In this document: positions 49,591 to 57,920 of the stretch, piece by piece
How positions within the stretch are numbered: the first letter of the stretch is position 1
Layout of the letters: each line of letters starts with the position of its first letter
Origin: Pseudomonas paralcaligenes
Lineage (GTDB): Bacteria > Pseudomonadota > Gammaproteobacteria > Pseudomonadales > Pseudomonadaceae
Direction: 5' to 3'
Assembly (NCBI RefSeq): GCF_019655855.1
Contig: NZ_BPFX01000012.1
Location: 46,332-110,331 of the forward strand
Length of the DNA: 64,000 bases
Notes under the pieces: generated by a model
The model's database searches: none
Seen by the model: the letters and a program-made list of their open reading frames with translations, nothing else
What the model was told of the DNA's origin: nothing
Translations under genes and position numbers: made by a program

Positions 49591-50391
49591 TCAGACCGGC
49601 TGTGGCTGGCTGCGCAACTGGGTGACTTCCTTGTTCAGCAGGTCGATGCGCCGGGCCATGCTCTCGATCAGGCTGTGGGCAATGCGCGGGTTGCTCTGCA
49701 TCAGGCTGAGGAACTGGTCCTTGGGGATCACCATCACCGTGCAAGGCTCGCTGGCGATCACCGTGGCGCTGCGCTTCTCGCGAGTGAACACGGCCATGGC
49801 GCCGAAGATCTCGTCCTTCTGCACGTCACCGACCTTCAGACCGTCCACGTGGGCTTCGGCGTGGCCTTCGATGATCACGAAGACGTGGTCGGCTTCGTCG
49901 CCCTGCTGGATCAGCTCCTCGCCGGCGGCGAAGTGCTGGAAACCGGTGGCGGGGCGGATTTCCGGCTGCTTGAGGCGGGCCAGGGCGTCGGACAGCAGGG
50001 CGGTGTGGCCGATCAGGTACTGGATGAACAGCTCCTGCCGCTGTTCGCTGGCGTAGATGTGCTTGAACACGTCGCTGCGCGCATAGGGCACCAGGGTTAG
50101 GTGCTCCTCGCTGCTGTAGCGGCAACTGGGCAGGTCGATGCCCTGGCGCAGGCCCACCAGGTCGCCTTCCTGCAGGTAGAACAGCGGGCGGTTGTCCACC
50201 AGCGCATGCAGCAGGCCGTGCTCGATGACGTACAGCTGATTGCCGGGCAGGATCTGCGCCAGATCGTCGACCTGCTCCAAGCGCAGGGGGGCACCGCTGG
50301 GCTGCAGCCCTTCCAGCAACTGCGTGGGAATGCTCTGCAGGCGTTGGATCAACTGATCGGCGTAGGCCGGTTGCTCCCCGAGTAGGTACAT
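49591..50391 (-). CDS. Cyclic-nucleotide-binding protein without DNA-binding domain (CbpA-like)
   Basis: A 266-residue protein. The C-terminal half (about 145-250) is a cNMP-binding domain (FQHFAAGEELIQQGDEADHV; phosphate cassette FGAMAVFTREKRSATV). The cassette has Ala where cAMP-binding proteins usually have the ribose-contacting Glu (FGE), while Arg is kept. No helix-turn-helix follows; the protein ends in a short coiled coil. Position next to prrF matches PA4704, cbpA, of P. aeruginosa, a cAMP-binding protein. ATG 50391 is chosen over an open frame upstream. Confidence 0.8.
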   Translation of the reverse strand: MYLLGEQPAYADQLIQRLQSIPTQLLEGLQPSGAPLRLEQVDDLAQILPGNQLYVIEHGLLHALVDNRPLFYLQEGDLVGLRQGIDLPSCRYSSEEHLTLVPYARSDVFKHIYASEQRQELFIQYLIGHTALLSDALARLKQPEIRPATGFQHFAAGEELIQQGDEADHVFVIIEGHAEAHVDGLKVGDVQKDEIFGAMAVFTREKRSATVIASEPCTVMVIPKDQFLSLMQSNPRIAHSLIESMARRIDLLNKEVTQLRSQPQPV

Positions 50392-50496
50392 GACGGTAAT
50401 TCCTTGGACTGGCTGGCTGACGATAAGGCACGCAGGTACTGGCAACAATAGGTGGCGGCGCTGCCCAGGTAAATGCCGCCGCTCGGAGGTTGTGAG

Positions 50497-50769
50497 CTAG
50501 CTCTTGTTGCTCGTTCCGTGTTCGTCCAACTGGACGTTGAGGCTGTCCTTCAGGCCGGGGGGCAGATCGTTCCAGTGGACGTCGAGCAGCGCGCCCTCGA
50601 TGGCGTAGAGCAGGACCTTGGAGGCACGGAAGCCGCGGGCGCGCACCGCCCGGTAGGCATCCACCGAGCCGAGGCGACGCAGGTCGCTGGCGTTGTGGAT
50701 GCCCACGGCGTGCAGCCACTGTGCGGAGGTCTTGCCCAGGTTCTTCATGTGTTGCAGTTCGTCGTTCAT
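50497..50769 (-). CDS. TfoX C-terminal-domain protein
   Basis: A 90-residue protein consisting only of the TfoX_C helix-hairpin-helix-like domain: MKNLGKTSAQWLHAVGIHNASDLRRLGSV, then VRARGFRASKVLLYAIEGAL. In Sxy/TfoX this domain follows a separate N-terminal one; the stand-alone form is common and of unknown function. ATG 50769 has AAGGAGG at six bases. Likely in one unit with the methyltransferase upstream. Confidence 0.8.
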   Translation of the reverse strand: MNDELQHMKNLGKTSAQWLHAVGIHNASDLRRLGSVDAYRAVRARGFRASKVLLYAIEGALLDVHWNDLPPGLKDSLNVQLDEHGTSNKS

Positions 50770-50794
50770 GGCGCCTCCTTGCCTTGCTGCGCGG

Positions 50795-51556
50795 TCACGG
50801 TCGGGGCGGTGTCGGGAAGCCTGCGAGGAAGTGTAGCGGCCAGCGCACAAAACGCTTCCGCTGCCCGTCGCCCCAGGCCTGGCGCAGCCGTGGCAGGAGT
50901 TCCGGCAGCGGGTCGCGGCCGCTGGCCTGTTCGAGCTTCTGCACGGCGGACCAAGTGCCTAGGTAGCCCAGCAGCTGCTCCAGATCCCACTCCTGCTCGA
51001 TGGCGAAGGCGGGCACTTCGACCCTGGCGAAGGGCGGCTGGATGTCCTTATAGCCGGCATCGACGCTGGCGCGCCCCAACGGCCAGTAGCCGCCCAGGGT
51101 GTTTCGGTAGAAGTCGCCGATCACCGCGTCCAGGGCCTCGTCGATGCTGAGCAGGCTGTAGCACCAGGCGCAGAACAGCCCACCCGGCCTGAGCAGGCGG
51201 CCCGTTTCGGCGAAGAAGGCGGGGGTGGCGAACCAGTGCAGCGCCTGGGCCACGACGATCAGGTCGAGACTGGCATCCGCCAGCGGCTGTGCGGTGGCAT
51301 CCGACGCGAAGCAGTCGATGCCCTGCAGGTCGGGCGCGGCCCGCAGTTGCTCCGGGCTGGCGTCGCAGGCGAGAACCTGGCGGAAATGCTTGAGCAGGGG
51401 GCGGCTGGCCTGGCCGTTGCCGCAGGCGATGTCCAGCGCCCGGTCCTGCCCCGGGCTGTTGATGGCCAGCCAGTCGAACAGCGCCTGTGGATACTGCGGG
51501 CGAAAGCTGGCATAGGCGCCGGCGCGGTTGCCGAACAGGCGGGCGATCTCGCTCAT
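50795..51556 (-). CDS. Class I SAM-dependent methyltransferase
   Basis: A 253-residue protein with SAM motif I ALDIACGNGQASRPLL, post-I Asp LACDASPEQL, motif II LDLIVVAQALHWFA and motif III GRLLRPGGLFCAWCY. It resembles the UbiE/Tam-like (methyltransferase type 11) group. The substrate cannot be inferred. ATG 51556 is preferred over the longer frame because the family N-terminus IARLFGNRAGAYASFRPQYP follows it. Confidence 0.85.
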   Translation of the reverse strand: MSEIARLFGNRAGAYASFRPQYPQALFDWLAINSPGQDRALDIACGNGQASRPLLKHFRQVLACDASPEQLRAAPDLQGIDCFASDATAQPLADASLDLIVVAQALHWFATPAFFAETGRLLRPGGLFCAWCYSLLSIDEALDAVIGDFYRNTLGGYWPLGRASVDAGYKDIQPPFARVEVPAFAIEQEWDLEQLLGYLGTWSAVQKLEQASGRDPLPELLPRLRQAWGDGQRKRFVRWPLHFLAGFPTPPRP

Positions 51557-51567
51557 GCAGCCTCGGA

Positions 51568-51912
51568 TCAGGTGGGACGGTAGCGCATGCGCGTGCCGAA
51601 CTGCATGGACAGCAGGATTTCGTCGGCGCACAGCTCGGCCGGGAAATAGGCGCCTGATATCTGGGCGTGAGCGATGCTGGCGCCTGCCAGGTCGGCATCA
51701 CGCAGGTCGACGCCGCGCAGATCGGCGCCGCGGAAATAGGCGTCGGTGAAGTCGACGCCCCCGGCATCCAGGTGACGCAGGTCGAGCCCGCGCAGGTCGG
51801 CGTCGCGCAGGTCGATGCGGCCTTCCTTGGGCTTCTGCTTGTTGAACTCGCTGATCTTCTCGTCGCGCAGCAGGCGGTAGAGAGCGTTATCCAGTTGGCG
51901 AGGTTGACTCAT
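51568..51912 (-). CDS. Pentapeptide repeat protein
   Basis: A 114-residue protein with about ten A(D/N)LXX-type repeats between residues 32 and 85 (DLRDADLRGLDLRHLD; GADLRGVDLRDADLAG) predicted to form a right-handed quadrilateral beta-helix. It is too short to resemble the Qnr/MfpA gyrase-protecting proteins, so no resistance role is implied. It lies 11 bases before the methyltransferase. Confidence 0.85.
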   Translation of the reverse strand: MSQPRQLDNALYRLLRDEKISEFNKQKPKEGRIDLRDADLRGLDLRHLDAGGVDFTDAYFRGADLRGVDLRDADLAGASIAHAQISGAYFPAELCADEILLSMQFGTRMRYRPT

Positions 51913-51967
51913 GACTGCCTCCGTTCAGGGCCTGCCCGCAGTATAGACAGGCCCCGGACGGGGCGGG

Positions 51968-53530
51968 TTACAGGCCGGGCAGGCGCTGGCGGATGCTGCC
52001 GATCAGGCCGTCCAGGCTGGCGGCCTGGTGGGTGTCGATGCGCCGGCTGTGGGCCTGCTCGTCGGCATCCAGCTCGTCGCGGCCGGCCTGCTGGGCCTGG
52101 ATCACCTCCAGGGTGGCGTCGGACGGGTCGCTGCCTTCGGCCTGGCGCTGCTGCAGCCAGGCGGCGATCACTTCCTCGGGGGCCTGGCAGTCGAGAATCA
52201 GGAACGGCGCGCCGTTCTGCTCGGCGACCTGCCACGCCGCGCTGCGCTGGTCGCGCTTGAGGTAGGCGGCGTCCAGCACCACCGGGAAGCCAGCGTGCAG
52301 GGCGCTTTCCGCCAGTTGGTGCAGACGTTCGTAAGTGGCGGCGCTGGCCTCGGCGCTGTAGATGCCGCCATCGAGCGTGCCCTTGGCGTCGTCCGGCTGC
52401 TCGCCGAACAGGCGCTTGCGCTCCACGTCCGAGCGCAGGCGGATGGCGCCGAGGGATTCCACCAGGCGCAGGGCGACCTGGCTCTTGCCGACGGCGGAGA
52501 CGCCGCTGGTGATGGCCAGGAAGGGCGTCGGGATGGCGCTGTAGCTTTCCGCCAGGTTGGCGTAGTTGCGGTACTGGCGCAGGGTAGCGGCCTTCTGCAC
52601 GGCATCGTTCTGGTGGGCCAGGCTGAACAGGGCGATCTTGGCCCGCACCAGGGCGCGGTAGGCCTTGTAGAAGTTGAACAGCTCCAGCGACGCATAGTCG
52701 CCGCAGTGTTCGAGCCAGGCGCTGAGGAAGCGGCGGGCCAGCGACTTCAGGCCGCGGTCTTCGAGGTCCATGGCGAGGAAGGCGGAGTCCGAGGCGATGT
52801 CGATCAGGCGGAAGGGTTCGTTGAACTCGATGCAGTCGAACAGCACCACCTGGCCGTCCAGCAGGGTGGCGTTGCCCAGGTGGATGTCGCCATGGCATTC
52901 GCGGATCGAACCGCTGGCGGCGCGCTGGGCCAGCAGCGGTTCCAGGCGGCTGATGTTGGCCTCGGTCCAGGCCTCCAGGGCTTCCAGCTGTTGCAGGTCG
53001 GCGGCGTCCGACAGCAGCGGGCGGATCTGCTCGAAGTTCTGCCGCATCGGCGCGACGATGGCCTGCGGCGAGCACAGCGGGTGCTCCGCCGGCACGGTGG
53101 GCGTACGGCCGTGGAAGTCGGCGATCTGCCGGGCCAGCGCGTCGATGTGCGCCGGGGTCAGCTCGCCGCGCGCCTGGACGGTGCTGAGCAGCTGGCTCTG
53201 CGGGAACTGGCGCATCTTCAGCACGTATTCGATGGCCGGGCCTTCGCCGGCGAGCTGCGGCGCGTTCTCGCTGCCGGTGACGGGCAGCACTTCCAGGTAC
53301 AGGCCATCGGTCAGGCGTGCGTTGAGCCGCAGCTCCTCGGCGCAGAAGTGCCGACGTTGTTCCAGGTCGGTGAAGTCGAGGAAGCCGAAATTCACCGGTT
53401 TCTTGATCTTGTAGGCGAAGGGGCCGGTGAGCAGCACCCAGGAGATGTGCGTCTCGATGACCTGGAAACCTTCCACCGGGTGAGGGTAGAGGTCCGGGTT
53501 CTGCAGGGCGGCGATCAGGGCTTGGCTCAC
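51968..53530 (-). CDS. Fusion of aminoglycoside-phosphotransferase-like kinase and P-loop ATPase
   Basis: A 520-residue protein of two parts. Residues about 30-330 have an APH/kinase fold with the catalytic-loop and metal motifs CHGDIHLGNATLLDG and LFDCIEFNEPF. Residues about 340-510 are an AAA/Zeta-toxin-like P-loop domain with Walker A ITSGVSAVGKSQVAL and RSDVERKRLFGE. This domain pair is widespread in proteobacteria as an uncharacterised family. It is probably a small-molecule kinase; no drug-resistance role is supported. Confidence 0.85.
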   Translation of the reverse strand: MSQALIAALQNPDLYPHPVEGFQVIETHISWVLLTGPFAYKIKKPVNFGFLDFTDLEQRRHFCAEELRLNARLTDGLYLEVLPVTGSENAPQLAGEGPAIEYVLKMRQFPQSQLLSTVQARGELTPAHIDALARQIADFHGRTPTVPAEHPLCSPQAIVAPMRQNFEQIRPLLSDAADLQQLEALEAWTEANISRLEPLLAQRAASGSIRECHGDIHLGNATLLDGQVVLFDCIEFNEPFRLIDIASDSAFLAMDLEDRGLKSLARRFLSAWLEHCGDYASLELFNFYKAYRALVRAKIALFSLAHQNDAVQKAATLRQYRNYANLAESYSAIPTPFLAITSGVSAVGKSQVALRLVESLGAIRLRSDVERKRLFGEQPDDAKGTLDGGIYSAEASAATYERLHQLAESALHAGFPVVLDAAYLKRDQRSAAWQVAEQNGAPFLILDCQAPEEVIAAWLQQRQAEGSDPSDATLEVIQAQQAGRDELDADEQAHSRRIDTHQAASLDGLIGSIRQRLPGL

Positions 53531-53634
53531 GGTCTTTCCTTGCGTTCTGGTCTTGAAGAAGAGGCGGCATTATGGCGGCTGTGGCGTGCTCTGCAAACCG
53601 CCGGCGTGCGCCTGTTGGGCCTTGGCAAAGTGCG

Positions 53635-53640
53635 TATAAT
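53635..53640 (+). promoter_or_regulatory. -10 box of mrcB, eight bases from the start codon
   Basis: A perfect TATAAT ends eight bases before the mrcB ATG. The -35 is unclear (CTGTTG at 17 bases). Transcription from it would start within one or two bases of the ATG. Confidence 0.55.
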
Positions 53641-53648
53641 GCCGCGCC

Positions 53649-55967
53649 ATGACTCGTTCCCGTACTCCCCGCAAAGGCGCCAGGCGCCGCGCCGGCAGCC
53701 GTTCCTGGCTGGGCTGGCTGTTCAAGCTGTCGCTGGTCGGCCTGGTGATCCTGGCCGGTTTCGCCGTGTATCTCGACGCCGTGGTGCAGGAGAAATTCTC
53801 CGGTAAGCGCTGGACGGTGCCGGCCAAGGTCTATGCCCGGCCGCTGGAGTTGTTCGTCGGTCAGAAGCTGAGCCGGGACGACTTTCTCACCGAGCTGGAT
53901 GCCCTCGGCTATCGCCGTGAAGGCGCCGCCAACGGCCCGGGCGCGGCGGCGGTGAACGGCAATCTGGTCGACCTGCACACCCGTGGCTTCCAGTTCTACG
54001 AAGGCAACGAGCCTGCCCAGCGGGTGCGGGTCAAGTTCTCCGGCGACTACGTGGCCGGCCTGACCCAGGGCAACGGCGCCGCGCTGGCGGTGGCCCGCAT
54101 GGAGCCACTGCTGATCGGCGGGCTGTACCCGGCGCACCACGAGGACCGCATCCTGATCAAGCTGGATCAGGTGCCGCCGTATCTGGTCGAGACCCTGGTG
54201 GCGGTGGAGGACCGCGAGTTCTTCAACCACTTCGGCGTCTCGCCCAAGGGCATCGCCCGCGCCGTCTGGATCAACGCCACCGCGGGCCAGCTGCGCCAGG
54301 GCGGCAGCACCCTGACCCAGCAGCTGGTGAAGAACTTCTACCTCACCAGCGAGCGCAGCCTGACCCGCAAGCTCACCGAAGCCATGATGGCGGTGCTGCT
54401 GGAGCTGCACTACGACAAGAACGAGATCCTCGAGGCCTACCTCAACGAAGTGTTTCTCGGCCAGGACGGCCAGCGCGCGGTGCACGGTTTCGGTCTGGCC
54501 AGCCAGTACTTCTTCAGCCAACCGCTGGGCGAGCTGAAGCTGGAGCAGGTGGCGCTGCTGGTCGGCATGGTCAAGGGGCCGACCTACTACAACCCGCGGC
54601 GCAACTCCGAGCGGGCGCTGGAACGGCGCAACCTGGTGCTGGACCTGCTGGTCGAGCAGGGCGTGGTCACCGCCGAAATCGCCGAGGCGGCGAAGAGCAA
54701 GCCGCTGGGCGTGACCAAGCGCGGCAGCCTGGCCGACAGCTCCTTCCCCGCCTTCCTCGATCTGGTCAAGCGCCAGTTGCGCGAGGACTACCGCGAGGAA
54801 GACCTGACCGAGGAAGGCCTGCGCATCTTCACCAGCTTCGATCCGATCCTCCAGCTCAAGGCCGAGTCCGCCCTGAGCGAGACCTTCAAGCGTCTTTCCG
54901 GCCGCCAGGGTGTGGACGAGGTGGAGGCGGCGATGGTGGTGACCAACCCGGAGACGGGCGAGATCCAGGCGCTGATCGGCAGTCGCCAGCCGCGCTTCGC
55001 CGGTTTCAATCGCTCGCTGGATGCCAATCGTCCGATCGGTTCGCTGATCAAACCCGCCGTCTATCTCACCGCGCTGGAGCGGCCGAGCCAGTACACGCTG
55101 ACCAGCTGGCTGGAGGACACGCCGTTCTCGGTCAAAGGGCAGGACGGCCAGATCTGGCGTCCGCAGAACTATGATCGCAAGGCCCACGGCACCATCTACC
55201 TCTATCAGGGGCTGGCCAACTCCTACAACCTGTCGACTGCCAAGCTCGGTCTGGAACTGGGCGTGCCCAATGTGCTCAAAACCCTCGAACGCCTGGGGGT
55301 GGATCGCAAATGGCCGGCCTACCCCTCGATGCTGCTGGGCGCCGGGGCGTTGAGCCCGATAGAAGTGGCGACCATGTACCAGACCCTGGCCAACGGCGGC
55401 TTCAACACGCCGTTGCGCGGCATCCGTAGCGTACTGGCCGCCGGTGGCGAGCCGCTCAAGCGCTATCCCTTCAAGATCCAGCAGCGCTTCGATCCGGGGG
55501 CCATCTACCTGGTGCAGAACGCCATGCAGCGGGTGATGCGCGAAGGCACCGGGCGCTCGGTTTACAGTCAGCTGCCGGCGTCCCTGACGCTGGCGGGCAA
55601 GACCGGCACCAGCAACGATTCACGGGACAGCTGGTTCGCCGGCTTCAGTCAGGACCTGCTGGCGGTGGTCTGGATGGGCCGCGACGACAACGGCAAGACG
55701 CCCCTGACCGGCGCCACTGGTGCGTTGCAGGTCTGGGCGGGATTCATGAAGAAGGCCGATCCACTGCCGCTGGACATGCCCATGCCGGACAACGTCGCGC
55801 CGGCCTGGGTGGATGCGGGGAGCGGTCAGGGTTCCGCGGCGGGTTGCCCCAACGCCGTGGAAATACCCTACATCCGCGGCAGCGAGCCGGCACCCGGGCA
55901 GGCCTGCGGGGTGCTGGATGCGCCGGCGGAAAACGTGATGGACTGGGTGCGCGGCTGGCTCAACTGA
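53649..55967 (+). CDS. mrcB: Bifunctional peptidoglycan synthase PBP1b
   Basis: A 772-residue class A penicillin-binding protein. It has a basic cytoplasmic tail, a transmembrane helix (about 23-45), the UB2H regulatory domain (about 55-145), and a GT51 glycosyltransferase (E187 in VAVEDREFFNHFG; GGSTLTQQLVKNF). The transpeptidase has S465-LIK468, SYN at 525-527 and KTGTS at 651-655. All catalytic motifs are intact. The activator gene lpoP follows after 22 bases. There is no Shine-Dalgarno sequence before the ATG. Confidence 0.98.
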   Translation: MTRSRTPRKGARRRAGSRSWLGWLFKLSLVGLVILAGFAVYLDAVVQEKFSGKRWTVPAKVYARPLELFVGQKLSRDDFLTELDALGYRREGAANGPGAAAVNGNLVDLHTRGFQFYEGNEPAQRVRVKFSGDYVAGLTQGNGAALAVARMEPLLIGGLYPAHHEDRILIKLDQVPPYLVETLVAVEDREFFNHFGVSPKGIARAVWINATAGQLRQGGSTLTQQLVKNFYLTSERSLTRKLTEAMMAVLLELHYDKNEILEAYLNEVFLGQDGQRAVHGFGLASQYFFSQPLGELKLEQVALLVGMVKGPTYYNPRRNSERALERRNLVLDLLVEQGVVTAEIAEAAKSKPLGVTKRGSLADSSFPAFLDLVKRQLREDYREEDLTEEGLRIFTSFDPILQLKAESALSETFKRLSGRQGVDEVEAAMVVTNPETGEIQALIGSRQPRFAGFNRSLDANRPIGSLIKPAVYLTALERPSQYTLTSWLEDTPFSVKGQDGQIWRPQNYDRKAHGTIYLYQGLANSYNLSTAKLGLELGVPNVLKTLERLGVDRKWPAYPSMLLGAGALSPIEVATMYQTLANGGFNTPLRGIRSVLAAGGEPLKRYPFKIQQRFDPGAIYLVQNAMQRVMREGTGRSVYSQLPASLTLAGKTGTSNDSRDSWFAGFSQDLLAVVWMGRDDNGKTPLTGATGALQVWAGFMKKADPLPLDMPMPDNVAPAWVDAGSGQGSAAGCPNAVEIPYIRGSEPAPGQACGVLDAPAENVMDWVRGWLN

Positions 55968-55989
55968 TTCGCTTCGAGTGAGGATATGA

Positions 55990-56721
55990 ATGGCTAAGTG
56001 GTGGGTTTCCGTGATGCTGGCGTCGGCGGTTCTGTCCGGCTGTACCAGCGTGCCCAGGGGTTCCATTCCGGTGCAGGATTCGTCCGGCCGCCTGATGGAA
56101 GACGAGCAGGGCGCTTTCGCCGGTCGTGGCGGGGTGGCCACGCCGTCCCAGCCACAGGCGCAGAGCCAGAGCCAGAGCCTGCCCGAGGATTCCGGCGTGG
56201 TGGTGATGGTGCCCGGTGGCGTATCTTCCGCGCCGCTGGAATCCTATCCGGATGGCAGCAGCGCCACCCCCTCCACCTACGACACCGCGCCGCTGAGCAC
56301 GGGGCCGATCTCCAGCCAGGGCTCGTATTCGCAGCCGAGCGCACCGAGCATGCCCAGTGGCATTCCTTCAGGTGGCAGCCTGGCCGGTGACGAGCAACTG
56401 GACGGTCCGGTGCTGGCGCTGCTGACCAGCGCCCAGCAACAGCAGGGCAGTGGCGATCTGGATGGCGCCTCTTCAAGCCTGGAGCGGGCCCAGCGCATCG
56501 CGCCGCGGGAGCCGCAGGTGCTCTATCGGCTGGCCGAGGTACGTCTGGCACAAGGCGACGCTGCTCAGGCGGAGCAGCTGGCTCGTCGGGGTCTGACCTA
56601 TGCCAGCGGCCGTCCGGCCTTGCAGGCCAGCCTCTGGGGGCTCATCGCACAGGCGCGGGAGCGCCAGGGCGATCCGTCCGGCGCCGCTCAGGCCCGCGAG
56701 AAGGCCCGGGTCAACATCTGA
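55990..56721 (+). CDS. lpoP: LpoP, TPR lipoprotein activator of PBP1b
   Basis: A 243-residue lipoprotein with lipobox VLSGC (Cys 18), a long disordered Ser/Pro/Gln-rich linker (about 25-135) able to span the periplasm, and C-terminal TPR helices (about 140-240: ALLTSAQQQQGSGDLDGASS, PREPQVLYRLAEVRLAQGDA). LpoP was described in P. aeruginosa as the functional equivalent of enterobacterial LpoB. Its position directly after mrcB agrees with that role. The stop overlaps the yqcC start. Confidence 0.88.
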   Translation: MAKWWVSVMLASAVLSGCTSVPRGSIPVQDSSGRLMEDEQGAFAGRGGVATPSQPQAQSQSQSLPEDSGVVVMVPGGVSSAPLESYPDGSSATPSTYDTAPLSTGPISSQGSYSQPSAPSMPSGIPSGGSLAGDEQLDGPVLALLTSAQQQQGSGDLDGASSSLERAQRIAPREPQVLYRLAEVRLAQGDAAQAEQLARRGLTYASGRPALQASLWGLIAQARERQGDPSGAAQAREKARVNI

Positions 56722-57050
56722 TGGATGCCCGTTTATCCGCGCTGGCGGATCAACTGCTGCAGGTGGAGCGGGAGTTGCGCATGCTCGGCCTGTGGGCGGC
56801 TGAGCCGCCTTCGGCAGAGGCGCTCGCCAGCCAGCAGCCATTCTGCGTCGATACGCTGGATTTCGAGGCCTGGCTGCAGTGGATCTTCCTGCCCCGGATG
56901 AAACAGCTGCTGGAGGCGGGTGGGCCATTGCCGACGGCGTCAGGTATCCGGCCCATGGCGGAAGAGCGTTTTCGTGGTCGAGAGACTGAGATGAGGGCGC
57001 TGCTGGCAGCGCTTGAGGACTTTGACCGGTTGATCGTCGAGGCAGGCTGA
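56721..57050 (+). CDS. YqcC-family protein (DUF446)
   Basis: A 109-residue all-helical protein matching the YqcC pattern: LLQVERELRMLGLWAAEPPSAEALAS, PFCVDTLDFEAWLQWIFLPRMKQLLEAG. E. coli yqcC lies next to truC. Function unknown. It is coupled to lpoP (TGATG) and so is likely the third gene of the mrcB operon. Confidence 0.85.
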   Translation: MDARLSALADQLLQVERELRMLGLWAAEPPSAEALASQQPFCVDTLDFEAWLQWIFLPRMKQLLEAGGPLPTASGIRPMAEERFRGRETEMRALLAALEDFDRLIVEAG

Positions 57051-57070
57051 GCGCCTGCCTCTTCATCCTG

Positions 57071-57511
57071 CTATTTCTTGCAGGTGGTCTCGATAGCCTT
57101 TTCGCTTTCCGCGATGCGGCTCTGACGCTCTTCTTCGGTCAGGCGACGCGTCTGGCCATTCTCTTCCGTGAGCACGCGAGGGTTGTTCTTCAACTGGGCG
57201 AGGTTGTTGCGTACGGTCTCGCAGTACTTCTTGCGCTCGGCTTCCTGCTTGGCGACGTCCTTCTTCACCTTCTCGTCGATGGCCTTCTGCTCGGCGTCTT
57301 CCGCACCTTCGTCCGCCGCGGTCGGGGCCGGTGCCGGAGGCGTCTTGGGATGTGAGATGTTCGGATTCACCTGTGTGCTGTTCTGCCCCTCCGGTGGCTG
57401 CGAACCGAAGTGGACATTCCCCTGGTCATCTACCCATTTGTAAATCTGGCCGGCGGTGGCACCGGTGCTCAGGGCGAGCAGCACACTGCACGCGAGAATC
57501 ATGCGACGCAT
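57071..57511 (-). CDS. DUF4124-domain exported protein
   Basis: A 146-residue protein with a signal peptide (1-20, ...TGATA-GQ). The DUF4124 motif IYKWVDDQGNVHFGSQPP follows at residues 22-40, then a Pro/Ala linker and a charged coiled-coil (about 75-140) with Cys residues near the end. Such proteins are common periplasmic hypotheticals in pseudomonads. It converges on yqcC. Confidence 0.82.
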   Translation of the reverse strand: MRRMILACSVLLALSTGATAGQIYKWVDDQGNVHFGSQPPEGQNSTQVNPNISHPKTPPAPAPTAADEGAEDAEQKAIDEKVKKDVAKQEAERKKYCETVRNNLAQLKNNPRVLTEENGQTRRLTEEERQSRIAESEKAIETTCKK

Positions 57512-57624
57512 GTCGTTTCCTTTTTATCGGCAGCAAAACCTGCCCGTTACTATAACCAAAACCGGCGAATCTTCATCCTGCACCGCGTCACAAGCCGGCG
57601 GCGCAAGATTCTGCAATGAACGGC

Positions 57625-57653
57625 TTGACTTGGCGTTCGGTAATCCGAACAAT
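57625..57653 (+). promoter_or_regulatory. Candidate ilvIHC promoter with palindrome in the spacer
   Basis: TTGACT (57625-57630) and AACAAT (57648-57653) are 17 bases apart. GTTCGG-TAAT-CCGAAC (57635-57650) is a perfect 6-bp-arm palindrome between and overlapping them, an operator-like placement. Confidence 0.5.
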
Positions 57654-57659
57654 CGGCAG

Positions 57660-57920
57660 CTCCTACTGCTGTGAGGTCCGCCGCAAGCGTCCCTCAGCTC
57701 AGTGGAAAAAGGCGCTACCCGTGCCGACCCCCGTTACACCCGCAACGCGTTACCTCGCGCTGGGAAGGAAAGGCTCCGCAAGATTGGGCTCTTCCGCTAC
57801 TCGTCAGGCAGACCCCTGCATCATCAGCGACCACAGTCGCGCTTGTCCGCTGACCGGTAAGACCTACTCAAAGGACCACTCGTTGTCGGGTGGTGATCTG
57901 GCGTTCTAGAGGTGAACAAC
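57660..57920 (+). other. Long ilvI leader region with a possible leader ORF
   Basis: About 260 bases lie between the candidate start site and ilvI. A GTG-started 60-codon frame (57671-57853) ends ALPLLVRQTPASSATTVALVR, with several Leu and Val codons near its stop. A hairpin GGACCAC/GGGTGGT at about 57874-57895 follows but has no T-run. This could be a peptide-coupled attenuator, but the Leu/Val enrichment is mild and no ribosome site precedes the GTG. Confidence 0.3.

Noticed and set aside
51568..51912. Pentapeptide repeat protein as a quinolone-resistance (Qnr-like) determinant
   Set aside because: It is only 114 residues with about ten repeats, roughly half the size of Qnr/MfpA, and lies in a core-gene context.
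51909..55187. Long minus-strand open frame running through mrcB and the kinase-ATPase gene
   Set aside because: It crosses the mrcB promoter and a divergent gene boundary, and its sequence shows no family motif.
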